Below, piece by piece: positions 1 to 7,478 of a stretch of 64,000 nucleotides of DNA; position 1 is the first letter of the stretch, and every line of letters begins with the position of its first letter. The notes under the pieces are model-generated. The model saw only the letters and a program-made list of their open reading frames with translations, was not told the origin of the DNA and searched no databases. This DNA comes from Paenibacillus silvestris. Its GTDB lineage: Bacteria; Bacillota; Bacilli; Paenibacillales; NBRC-103111. Both the position numbers and the translations under genes were made by a program. Where the stretch lies: positions 434,001-498,000 of the forward strand of contig NZ_WTUZ01000039.1 of assembly GCF_009882985.1 (NCBI RefSeq), in the 5' to 3' direction.

Positions 1-159
1 GATTGCGTTTTCATAGATGAAAATCGTAACGCCAGTTAAGGGAATGAGGAACATCAGAATGTAGGATAAGGCATATTTAAGTAGAAGCCTCGACTTGAAG
101 CTGTTCCATGACATTCGGAAGCTGGACACGACGGATGATTTAAAGGATGATTTCGACAT
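1..159 (-). CDS. N-terminal fragment of a membrane-bound sensor/regulator (AraC-type or histidine kinase)
   Basis: Only the first 53 codons lie in the window; the gene runs off the left edge. The start is the ATG complementary to 157-159, preceded on the minus strand by a GAGAGGAAG ribosome site. The peptide begins MSKSSFKSSVVSSFRMSW, followed by a basic stretch and a hydrophobic membrane segment (about residues 30-50, YILMFLIPLTGVTIFIY). A short basic N-terminus followed by one early membrane helix is typical of the large Paenibacillus two-component proteins, either AraC-family regulators with an extracellular sensor domain or LytS/YesM-type kinases. The part that would separate these is missing. 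It is divergent from the importer operon at 660, so it could sense that operon's substrate, but this is inference from position only. Confidence 0.5.
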   Translation of the reverse strand, partial: MSKSSFKSSVVSSFRMSWNSFKSRLLLKYALSYILMFLIPLTGVTIFIYENAI

Positions 160-418
160 GAATGCGCTTCCTCTCCATTGTAGGCTAACATAGATAAACT
201 AGAGGGTTTTAATCTTTGACATCCCTTCATTATGGCTGAAAAATAAGCTGGTGTAAAGGAAGCGGAGACTACCTTTCTAGTAGGATAAAGGCTTTTGGCG
301 GATTTGCCAAGACAAGTTTTTCCTTTTAGCCAATCAAATAAAGGTCAAATTCTCGGGACTCGGGCCTGATTCGCTTCTTATCTATATAATTGGTTGCTGT
401 CGAAATCGTCTTCCCTCA

Positions 419-466
419 AGACTCTACTCCCTAATTTACAAAGGGAGTAGAGTCTTTCTTTTTTTT
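419..466 (+). terminator. Strong intrinsic terminator with no gene in front of it
   Basis: Arms AGACTCTACTCCCT (419-432) and AGGGAGTAGAGTCT (442-455) are a perfect 14-bp inverted repeat with a 9-nt loop, followed by TTCTTTTTTTT. It faces the + strand but lies in the 500-bp gap between two divergent genes, so no visible CDS ends here. It could end a small RNA started near the TATAAT at 385-390 (no good -35 seen), or attenuate a leader of the operon at 660. Apart from this hairpin and the repeat at 544-561, nothing is recognised in 160-659. Confidence 0.8.
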
Positions 467-543
467 AATAAAACAACACCTAAAATGCCCGTTGTTCTCG
501 ATAAGATGACTGTTTTGGCAAAAGCGAATAACGAATTGTGTAA

Positions 544-561
544 ACATCGGTAACATCGGCA
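544..561. promoter_or_regulatory. Tandem 9-mer direct repeat upstream of importer operon (possible operator)
   Basis: ACATCGGTA (544-552) is followed at once by ACATCGGCA (553-561), then ACA. This near-perfect direct repeat lies about 100 bp upstream of the GTG start at 660. DeoR-family repressors often bind short direct repeats, and a DeoR gene ends this gene cluster, so it is a candidate operator. No convincing -35/-10 pair was found next to it. Confidence 0.3.
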
Positions 562-659
562 ACAATTTCTTAAAGCATCTATGATTACCAGCAAACATTT
601 GCTAGCTACAATGAAGGAAGTAAGGCGAACATAAAGGCAGATAAGAGAGGAGATTCTAA

Positions 660-1736
660 GTGATAACGAAAGAAGCTGCTGCTTATGACAACAAGCCTAA
701 TCCAAGATTGCAGGAGCGTCTAACAGTCAAGTCGCGCTCCCGAAGAAAAGCGCTAGAAGCGTGGACGGGATTGTGTTATGCCCTTCCGGCGCTGGCTCTG
801 CTATTGTTGTTTCGTTATTGGCCACTTCTGTTCGGCATGTGGATGAGTTTGTGGAAGTGGGGGTATGTGCCAGAGCAATTCGTAGGATTCGATAATTACA
901 TTCGTATTTTTACAGAGGACCTCGTTGTACAAGATTCAATCTCCGGCTTGCAGCTCGGTCCAGTTGGACAAGGCTTCATTGTCACCCTATTTTACGCGAT
1001 AGGCACGATTCCCTTGTCGCTGTTGCTTTCATTTTTTGTTGCCTATGTCTTGTTTCATATAACGAAAGGAAGAACCGTGCTGCGTGTCCTTTTTTTCCTT
1101 CCGTACATTACTTCGCAGGTTGCAGCAGCCATTGTATTCAAATGGATTTTCCATCCGAGCGTGGGGCTCGCGAATTGGGCTGTAAGTAACATGGGAGGAA
1201 CGCCGCAACAATGGCTGACCGACCCGGATCCAATTCTAATGAAGCTGATTCAATCCTTCGGCGGACACTGGCCTTCATCGATCCCAACGGCATTCGCAGG
1301 TCCGACTTGGGCGCTTGCTGTGATCATGTTGTTTACGATATGGGGCAGCCTTGGTTTTCAGATTATTGTGTTCCTATCGGGGCTAACGCAAATTCCGCAT
1401 GATCTCACAGAGTCAGCTCGAATTGATGGCGCCAGGACTTGGCACACGATCCGTCATATCACGCTGCCGCTCCTTTCGCCAACTTGGTTTTTACTAATTA
1501 TTGTATCGGTGATTGGCGCGTTCGAATCGTTTAATGCTTTCTATGTTTTCTCTGGTGGAGAAGGTGGGCCATTAGGCTCTACGATGTCACTGCCTTTGTA
1601 TATTTTCAGAAGCTTCTATGTGTACGGTCAAGTTGGTTATGCCTCAGCCGTCTCGATGGTGCTATTCGTACTCTTGCTTGGATTAACCTGGCTGCAGCTG
1701 CGTTACGGCGAGAAAAAGGTTCACTATATGCATTAA
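660..1736 (+). CDS. Carbohydrate/glycerol-phosphate type ABC transporter permease (MalF/UgpA family)
   Basis: Inner-membrane subunit of a type I (CUT1-like) importer, 358 aa. About 40 polar residues precede the first membrane helix (ALPALALLLLFRYWPLLFGM), followed by several more helices. Near the C-terminus is the EAA coupling loop that contacts the ATPase (TESARIDGARTWHTIRHITL). The GTG start at 660 is preceded by AGAGAGGAGA at the right distance. The next permease gene begins about 20 bp after the stop, so the two form the usual heterodimer. The binding protein of the operon at 5006 looks UgpB-like, suggesting glycerol-3-phosphate or a related phosphodiester as substrate. No ATPase gene is present in this operon, so a shared ATPase elsewhere must energise it. 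Family assignment is firm; substrate is inferred. Confidence 0.88.
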   Translation: MITKEAAAYDNKPNPRLQERLTVKSRSRRKALEAWTGLCYALPALALLLLFRYWPLLFGMWMSLWKWGYVPEQFVGFDNYIRIFTEDLVVQDSISGLQLGPVGQGFIVTLFYAIGTIPLSLLLSFFVAYVLFHITKGRTVLRVLFFLPYITSQVAAAIVFKWIFHPSVGLANWAVSNMGGTPQQWLTDPDPILMKLIQSFGGHWPSSIPTAFAGPTWALAVIMLFTIWGSLGFQIIVFLSGLTQIPHDLTESARIDGARTWHTIRHITLPLLSPTWFLLIIVSVIGAFESFNAFYVFSGGEGGPLGSTMSLPLYIFRSFYVYGQVGYASAVSMVLFVLLLGLTWLQLRYGEKKVHYMH

Positions 1737-1757
1737 TGCAGGATGGAGGATGAAAGG

Positions 1758-2651
1758 ATGTTTGGCTCAGTAGGATCAAGCCGTTCTTCCAAAATAACAT
1801 GGTTGTTCGTGTGGATTTGCACGGTATTGTTAGCCTGCTGCGTGGTGTTCCCCTTCGTGTGGATGATTCTGACCTCGCTCAAAAGCGCCGAGGAAATTAA
1901 TCGCATGCCGCCAACATGGCTGCCTGAGGTGTGGCACCTAAAGAACTACGCGGAAGCTTGGCTGAAACCGGAATCCACCTTTCAGCGCTATTTTGTCAAT
2001 ACGGTGATTATCGCTGGTGTGGGTACTGCGCTCCAATTACTTGTCTGTGTGCCGATCGCTTTTGCTATTACACATTTTACATTTCGCGGCCGGAATCTCA
2101 TCTTTATGCTCGTGGTCGTCACCATGCTCATTCCCTATGATGTTACTTTGGTCCCTAACTTCGTGACTATGCGGCATATTCCATTTGCTGGGGGGAACGA
2201 TTGGGCGGGCAACGGGGGACAGGGTTTCTATGATAGCTACATGGGGATGATGCTGCCGTTTTTGGCGGAAGCTTTCACCATATTTTTATTAAGACAGGCT
2301 TTTCTATCTGTGCAAAAAGAGTACTGGGAAGCTGCTCAAGTGGATGGCATGTCGAGTGGGCGATACCTATGGTCCGTTCTGCTGCCCCTCGTGCTGCCTT
2401 CCTTAATTACGACAGCCTTGCTTGCCTTTATCGGGAAATGGAACGGCGTACTCTGGCCGCTATTGATTACATCAAGTGAATCGCTCAGGCCACTCCAAGT
2501 AGGTTTGTTGTATTTTGTTAGTGAAGAAGGACCTAATTATCATCATTTGATGGCGGCGGCTACGTTTACAATCGCTCCTATTGTCTTGCTGTACTTGGTC
2601 GCGCAGCATTGGTTTCATCAGGGGATTACCTCGGCTGGGCTTAAAGGATAG
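1758..2651 (+). CDS. Carbohydrate/glycerol-phosphate type ABC transporter permease (MalG/UgpE family)
   Basis: Second membrane subunit of the importer, about 297 aa. I place the start at ATG 1758 rather than the in-frame ATG 1743 because GGAGG (1745-1749) sits 8 nt ahead of it. A first helix (WLFVWICTVLLACCVVFPFVW) is followed by the characteristic periplasmic-side motif MILTSLKSAEEI. The EAA loop reads EAAQVDGMSSGRYLWSVLLP. Compared with typical MalG proteins, the loop around residues 138-153 (FAGGNDWAGNGGQGFYDS) looks extended and glycine-rich. It forms the transmembrane pair with the product of 660-1736 and is followed 38 bp later by the HAD gene, with no terminator between. Confidence 0.88.
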   Translation: MFGSVGSSRSSKITWLFVWICTVLLACCVVFPFVWMILTSLKSAEEINRMPPTWLPEVWHLKNYAEAWLKPESTFQRYFVNTVIIAGVGTALQLLVCVPIAFAITHFTFRGRNLIFMLVVVTMLIPYDVTLVPNFVTMRHIPFAGGNDWAGNGGQGFYDSYMGMMLPFLAEAFTIFLLRQAFLSVQKEYWEAAQVDGMSSGRYLWSVLLPLVLPSLITTALLAFIGKWNGVLWPLLITSSESLRPLQVGLLYFVSEEGPNYHHLMAAATFTIAPIVLLYLVAQHWFHQGITSAGLKG

Positions 2652-2689
2652 AGGGACAAACAACAAAGAAACAAGCGGAGGAACAACAC

Positions 2690-3490
2690 ATGGATTGGCT
2701 GCATGAGATTGAAGTCGTCTTATTCGACTTAGACGGTACACTTTATCAGGATGGCACTTTTTACAAACGATATTTGGAATTGTTATTTAAAGAGGGAAGT
2801 TACGCAGCGAGTCTGGGCGAGATTCTGGAAGAAATGGAACTTGTACTGGAAGGTCGGCACACAAGCAGCATTGGAGACTGGTACTATCCGAGCACGGATA
2901 CGTGGTCACGAGGGGAAGAAGTGAAGGTTGAGCCTAATCAATCGGCTGAAACTCCTGCTATTTATGCCGGCGATGCCTGGAGCTTAGTTAGCATTTTTAC
3001 CGTCAAACATGGCATCGGCGAGGTGAAACGTCAGGAGTCATTTCAGCAGGTTCGCAAGGAAATGCTTCAAGGTTCGTCGAGTTTTGAACGCCATGCGGGG
3101 TTATATGAAGCTATTCGCCAATTGAGCGGGGTGCGCTTGAAGCTGCTGCTCACGAATTCGCCGGAAAATACAGGTCGTGAGTTTATTGCTGCACTCGGCG
3201 CCAGCGAATTGTTCACGGATATTGTATACGGTGCTGGGAAGCCGGTTGGGATGGAACATTTCATGAGTGAACTGATGAAACGGGAAGGGCTGCGGCCTGA
3301 ACAAATTCTCTCGATCGGCGATCATGCATGGAACGATCTGTATCCGGTGCGCAAGTTAGGGGGACACACGGCATGGATATCCGCGTATCCATCGTCCGAC
3401 ACGTCGCCGTGGGATGTACGACTGACAACCTTAGATGAACTAGCATCCTTTTTGGTCGATATTCAACAAAGCAAACATAAGCACATTTAG
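2690..3490 (+). CDS. HAD-family phosphatase
   Basis: Cytoplasmic HAD-superfamily hydrolase, 266 aa. Motif I is FDLDGTLYQD near the N-terminus, with the nucleophilic Asp and the acid/base Asp two residues later. Motif II is LLLTNS near residue 154. Motif IV is SIGDHAWNDLYPV near residue 215, with the Mg-binding Asp pair. The start has GGAGG 9 nt upstream. The protein is clearly related to the one at 57681-58550: both begin [MV][DE]WL..I.VV and share SIGD..WNDLYPV followed by GG.T. Both sit in UgpB-type importer operons, which suggests dephosphorylation of the imported compound (for example glycerol-3-phosphate). That role is inferred. The cap region between motifs I and II is unusually long and acidic. 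Confidence 0.85.
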   Translation: MDWLHEIEVVLFDLDGTLYQDGTFYKRYLELLFKEGSYAASLGEILEEMELVLEGRHTSSIGDWYYPSTDTWSRGEEVKVEPNQSAETPAIYAGDAWSLVSIFTVKHGIGEVKRQESFQQVRKEMLQGSSSFERHAGLYEAIRQLSGVRLKLLLTNSPENTGREFIAALGASELFTDIVYGAGKPVGMEHFMSELMKREGLRPEQILSIGDHAWNDLYPVRKLGGHTAWISAYPSSDTSPWDVRLTTLDELASFLVDIQQSKHKHI

Positions 3491-3504
3491 AGGAGGAAAT
3501 ACGT

Positions 3505-4920
3505 ATGAATCAGGGTCATCAGTTGGAGGAGCGCATAACGTTTTATGGTGGGTTGACCACGATTGGCGGTGTTCACATCGTATACAGCTGCGGAGATACG
3601 GGAATTGTCTTTGATCTTGGTATGGCACGCGCATTTTTCAAAGGTGAAGTCAGCGTCCGGTCGGACTATGGGATCCGAAGTTGTCTGTTGACGCGGATGG
3701 CACCTCCCGTGATGGGTTTGTACGATCCTGCTTTACTCGGCGATGTTGGGGAGGCTGAGCTTGCGCAGGTATGGGGCCAAGACCAACTGCCTCAGGTGAA
3801 GAACCTGCATGGCTTCGTGAGCCACATCCATCAAGACCATATGGCTCTGCTTCCTTCGCTGCGTGAAGGACTTCCTGTCTGGATGCACCGTGACGCTTAT
3901 GCCGTGTATGAAGGTGTCGTAGCAGCAGGTGAGTATGAAGGCACGCAAGCGGATATACGTCTCATTGAAGATGGACAGATCGTCGATTTTGGTACTTTCC
4001 GCATGGAATTCATCGAGGTGGATCATGATAGTCCTGGGGTTACGGGCTTCATTATTCACGGACCCGAGCACAAGATCGCCTTCACGGCCGACTGGCGTCG
4101 ACATGGACGGAATTCGCACCGCTTGGATCGATTCATTGAACGCTGCCAAAGCGAAGGGGTTGATCTGCTTATTACTGAAGGCACAAGGATGCGTCCAGAC
4201 ACGTTGTTCCGCAAGCCGAAGGATCGGCTTGAAGTTGAGGTGGCTGTCGAGTGCCGCCGGGCGATGGAAGACACGAATGGCTTGGTGTATGTGAACATTC
4301 TCGCTCGCAACGTAGAACGTGTCGCTGATTTAATCATCCGCACCAAAGAAGCGGGTCGCCAGCTTGTCATGGACGAAAGTACGGCCGTTCTGTGGAAGGA
4401 AACTTCCGCGAAACTAACCGTACTAGCCGGTCATCAAGCACTTGATGTCGATCAGGAGGTCATTCGGCTTTTGAGCACGCCGCAATGGTCCAAGGGGCCG
4501 CAACCATCCAAGGAAGTGGAGCTTCCTTATGAGTCCATAACGCTGAATGAAATCACAGCCAATAAATCGTCGTATGCGGTCTATCTGACTTATCCGAACA
4601 CACCTCTTATAGCGGAATTAGAAACCTTCGGTTCACGCGAATCGGCATCGATTTACGTTCATGCTGACGGTAATCCGCTGACACCTTCGGACGAAACGCT
4701 GCTGAAGTGGCTCACTGAATTCGGTGTTCAATATCGTTATTGTGCAACGGGTGGGCATGCGTCACCGCAGGAAATATCTGAATTAACCACACGGATTGCA
4801 CCGAAACTAGTCGTTCCTTTGCATAGTTTACATCCCACGATGTTCAACAGTGGCGGCATAAGGAAGTATTGTCCGGCTCCTGGGGAAAGCTTTGCGCTTT
4901 CAGAACTCGTTCGTAAATAG
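3505..4920 (+). CDS. Beta-CASP-like metallo-beta-lactamase fold hydrolase (RNase J-like)
   Basis: 471 aa, no signal peptide or membrane segment. It starts like RNase J (FYGGLTTIGG) and keeps the zinc-binding signature SHIHQDHM near residue 110, the third-motif His (VDHDSPG) and the metal Asp in FTADWR. A beta-CASP insert seems present: an acidic LITEGTRM motif, then GHASPQE and PLHSLHP near the C-terminus, equivalent to the late His motifs of RNase J. It is shorter than RNase J (about 555 aa) and lacks the C-terminal domain. Its placement between a phosphatase and the binding lipoprotein of an importer is unusual for an RNase. It could instead be a phosphodiesterase acting on imported glycerophosphodiesters or nucleotides, which is speculative. 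The start has AGAGGAGG upstream; it probably belongs to the operon. Confidence 0.75.
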   Translation: MNQGHQLEERITFYGGLTTIGGVHIVYSCGDTGIVFDLGMARAFFKGEVSVRSDYGIRSCLLTRMAPPVMGLYDPALLGDVGEAELAQVWGQDQLPQVKNLHGFVSHIHQDHMALLPSLREGLPVWMHRDAYAVYEGVVAAGEYEGTQADIRLIEDGQIVDFGTFRMEFIEVDHDSPGVTGFIIHGPEHKIAFTADWRRHGRNSHRLDRFIERCQSEGVDLLITEGTRMRPDTLFRKPKDRLEVEVAVECRRAMEDTNGLVYVNILARNVERVADLIIRTKEAGRQLVMDESTAVLWKETSAKLTVLAGHQALDVDQEVIRLLSTPQWSKGPQPSKEVELPYESITLNEITANKSSYAVYLTYPNTPLIAELETFGSRESASIYVHADGNPLTPSDETLLKWLTEFGVQYRYCATGGHASPQEISELTTRIAPKLVVPLHSLHPTMFNSGGIRKYCPAPGESFALSELVRK

Positions 4921-5005
4921 ATCACATACGCTAACCTATCTCATTTCATTGCTTGTTAACCGTACGGATGCTTCATGCAACATACAAATCAAGGGAGTGA
5001 TAACC

Positions 5006-6379
5006 ATGAATATAACGAAACGTTTTCCCGCTTGGAAAGCTTCAGTGGCGAGCCTTTTGCTTCTTACGACCATCGGTTGTGGAACACCTACATCTCAACA
5101 AGCTGCACCTGCCAGTACGCAAACGGATAAAAAAGAGGAGTCGAAAGTAGCGCAAGGCATTGAGCTTGGGAAAAACGGACCGATCACGATTGACTTCTGG
5201 CATATTCAAGCAACGATTTATGGTGATGCAATTAAAGAGATGGTCGCAGCTTTTAATAAGGAATATGAAGGTAAAATTATTGTCAAAGAAGTATTCCAAG
5301 GTTCGTATGACGATTTGAATAAAAAAGTCCGTGCTGCCCTGCAAGGTGGGGGCCTTCCAGCAGTGGCCATGTCCTATGAGAGCGATACGCTGGAATACAT
5401 GAAAGCAGACAAAATTGTGGCGCTCGACGACTACATTAACGATCCGGTAAACGGATTGAAAAAATCAGATCTCGATGACATTATGCCAGGCGTTTTGGCT
5501 CGTCAACGTATCCCGGAATACAACGGCAAGACGATGAGCTGGCCGCATGGCAACTCCTCTATGGGCGTCTATTACAACACGGATCTCCTTAAGAAAGCGG
5601 GTTATGAGAAGCCGGCAGCCACATGGCAGGAATTTGAAAAGATGGCGCTAGACATTACGGATAAAACGGGTGTTCCTGCTTTGGTCATGGGCAATGCCAA
5701 TAATGGCGGAACGTTCCGTACATGGCTGCGTACTTACGGCATTGACCCGATTAATTTGGATCAAAGCGGCGTTAACTACGACAATCCGCAAGCGTTGGAA
5801 CTGGCTGGAATCATCAAGAATTTGGTGGATAAGAAAGCAATTCTATTTGCTCAAGACACAGAACAGGAATTCACGAACGGCAGAGCAGCGATGGAGATCG
5901 GTACGACAGCCCGTACAAGCTCGAAGCTTGACTTGGTGAAAGATAAGTTCAAGTGGGGCATTACGCTAATCCCGCAAGGGAAAAGCGGAAATAAAGTAAC
6001 GGAATTGTACGGCGGTAATCAAGTTCTGTTCAAAACGACACCAGAGAAGCAATTGGCAGGCTGGTTATTCATGAAATATTTCGCTGAATCCAAAGCACAA
6101 TCGATTTATGCAGCCAAAACAGGTTATTTCCCAGCGACGCTATCCGCACAGAATACGGATTTATTGAAGAAAAATTATACAGATAATCCGCAGAAGAAGC
6201 AGGCTTTCGATGAAGTGTTCCCTTATGCACGAATCGATGTATCCAGTGCTGCACGCAACAAGATGGATACTGCGGTTGGAGAGGCTTTGCAAGCGATGAC
6301 GGCTGGGAAGTTATCTCCGGCTGATGCGCTGAAGAAGGCGCAGGCTGATTCTACGAAGGCGCTCAAAGAATTCAAGTAA
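5006..6379 (+). CDS. UgpB-type extracellular solute-binding lipoprotein
   Basis: Membrane-anchored substrate receptor of the importer at 660-2651, 457 aa. I use ATG 5006, which follows AAGGGAGTG, because the peptide then starts with a lipoprotein signal (MNITKRFPAWKASVASLLLL) and lipobox TTIGCG. An upstream in-frame extension to 4892 overlaps the previous gene and lacks a ribosome site. The mature protein resembles UgpB (glycerol-3-phosphate binding) more than maltose-binding proteins: FWHIQ, a GSYDDLNKKVRAALQGG segment and HGNSSMGVYYNTD correspond to UgpB features. A serine/threonine/alanine-rich linker follows the lipid-anchored Cys. Substrate assignment to glycerol phosphate compounds is inferred. 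A terminator and then the DeoR gene follow. Confidence 0.85.
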   Translation: MNITKRFPAWKASVASLLLLTTIGCGTPTSQQAAPASTQTDKKEESKVAQGIELGKNGPITIDFWHIQATIYGDAIKEMVAAFNKEYEGKIIVKEVFQGSYDDLNKKVRAALQGGGLPAVAMSYESDTLEYMKADKIVALDDYINDPVNGLKKSDLDDIMPGVLARQRIPEYNGKTMSWPHGNSSMGVYYNTDLLKKAGYEKPAATWQEFEKMALDITDKTGVPALVMGNANNGGTFRTWLRTYGIDPINLDQSGVNYDNPQALELAGIIKNLVDKKAILFAQDTEQEFTNGRAAMEIGTTARTSSKLDLVKDKFKWGITLIPQGKSGNKVTELYGGNQVLFKTTPEKQLAGWLFMKYFAESKAQSIYAAKTGYFPATLSAQNTDLLKKNYTDNPQKKQAFDEVFPYARIDVSSAARNKMDTAVGEALQAMTAGKLSPADALKKAQADSTKALKEFK

Positions 6380-6410
6380 GCTCGGGAAGAATCACAAGGA
6401 ACAAATAGGC

Positions 6411-6462
6411 AACAGGCTTCCTACGTAAGCGCAATTAAGGCTTATGGGGAAGCCTTGTTTTA
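6411..6462 (+). terminator. Intrinsic terminator after the binding-protein gene
   Basis: AACAGGCTTCC (6411-6421) pairs with GGAAGCCTTGTT (about 6448-6459), with a large interior loop containing a second small pairing, followed by a T-rich run. It closes the importer operon before the DeoR gene, though readthrough is possible. Confidence 0.55.
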
Positions 6463-6486
6463 CTCGCAGCAAGGGAGGATGCATCT

Positions 6487-7269
6487 ATGAACTCAGTCCG
6501 TCGAAGAAATGAAATTATCATGGAAGTACGGCGTGCCGGGAGCGTCTCTGTCGATGAATTAATAGTGACCTATGGTGTCTCGGTGGAAACTATCCGCCGG
6601 GATTTACGTATTTTGGACGAAAAAGGCATTGTTCGCAGAACGTACGGCGGTGCGGTTAAAAGAGAACAGACGACCTGGGACATGCCGTATTATGAACGCA
6701 TGCAGCTGAATCTAGAGCGTAAAGAGGCCATCGCTCGCGAAGCTGTGCTCTTACTAGAAGAAGGCGATAGTGTGTTTGTGGATGGCAATACGACGGGACT
6801 TGTTTTATCGCGCTTGATTCCAGGTGATAAAAACCTGACGATTGTGACGAACTCGGCGATGGTCGCCTTGAATCTGGTTCAGAAGAAGGGAAAGCTGAAT
6901 GTCTATATGGTTGGTGGCGAAGTCGGGGAAGATGGTATGACATTTGGCTATAAGCTGCACTGCGAGCTTCGTCAATATCGCTTCGACAAAGCGTTGTTTT
7001 CCTGCATGGGATTTGGCACGCAAGGCATTTACTATTCCAAATGGGAGCCTCTGCAAATTGCTCAGATGATGGTTGAGCAGAGTAATCACCTTATTCTCAT
7101 GGCAGATTCGTCGAAAGCCAATCGCAGTGGATTTCTGTTTGGCATGGAGCTTAATCGGGTTCAGACGTTAGTGACCGATGAAGGGACGCCGCACGATATG
7201 CGCGACAGTCTGCGGGAAACGGTCCGTAATTTGATTGTCACCAGCAGTGATGACCAGAGTGAGAGATAA
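6487..7269 (+). CDS. DeoR/GlpR-family transcriptional regulator
   Basis: 260 aa. An N-terminal winged helix-turn-helix is visible at about residues 6-57: SVSVDELIVTYGVSVETIRR then LRILDEKGIVRRTYGGAV, the standard DeoR signature. The C-terminal sensor domain has the NagB/RpiA-like fold pattern (FVDGNTTGLVLSRLIPG, TIVTNSAMVALNL, VYMVGGEV, LMADSSKANRSG). Regulators of this family repress sugar or glycerol-phosphate operons and respond to a phosphorylated sugar. Its place directly downstream of the UgpB-type importer makes that operon the likely target, perhaps through the repeat at 544-561. The start is ATG 6487 with AAGGGAGG ahead. Specific effector unknown. Confidence 0.9.
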   Translation: MNSVRRRNEIIMEVRRAGSVSVDELIVTYGVSVETIRRDLRILDEKGIVRRTYGGAVKREQTTWDMPYYERMQLNLERKEAIAREAVLLLEEGDSVFVDGNTTGLVLSRLIPGDKNLTIVTNSAMVALNLVQKKGKLNVYMVGGEVGEDGMTFGYKLHCELRQYRFDKALFSCMGFGTQGIYYSKWEPLQIAQMMVEQSNHLILMADSSKANRSGFLFGMELNRVQTLVTDEGTPHDMRDSLRETVRNLIVTSSDDQSER

Positions 7270-7287
7270 TCGGCTGCCGCCTGAGGT

Positions 7288-7366
7288 ATAGATGGAAAAA
7301 CTACCGTTAATCTTAGCGGCTTTGTGGCAGGAAATGAAATAGAGGTAGAAACTCCAGCTAAATCAT
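7288..7366. repeat. Family B palindromic repeat, degenerate copy B1
   Basis: GATGGAAAAACTACCGTTAA (7291-7310) and the oppositely oriented AGAGGTAGAAACTCCAGCTA (about 7341-7360) resemble the motifs of the repeats at 42162-42353 and 61837-62008, which centre on TGGAAAAACTCCAGTTAA-like words. The copy is short and imperfect. It lies between the DeoR stop and the bidirectional terminator. Confidence 0.4.
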
Positions 7367-7426
7367 CAGAAGCTGCGTGAAATCGGCGTTACTTTCAACT
7401 AATCCATCCGCTCCCCTAATTAAAAC

Positions 7427-7472
7427 AAGAGGCTGTCCCTTGGTCATTTGATGACCTTTAGGACAGCCTCTT
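7427..7472. terminator. Bidirectional terminator between DeoR and GH81 genes
   Basis: AAGAGGCTGTCC (7427-7438) and GGACAGCCTCTT (7461-7472) form a perfect 12-bp stem, with a smaller TGGTCATTTGATGACC hairpin in the loop. It lies just before the stop codon of the minus-strand glucanase gene and can end both convergent transcripts. Confidence 0.8.
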
Positions 7473-7478
7473 CATTCA

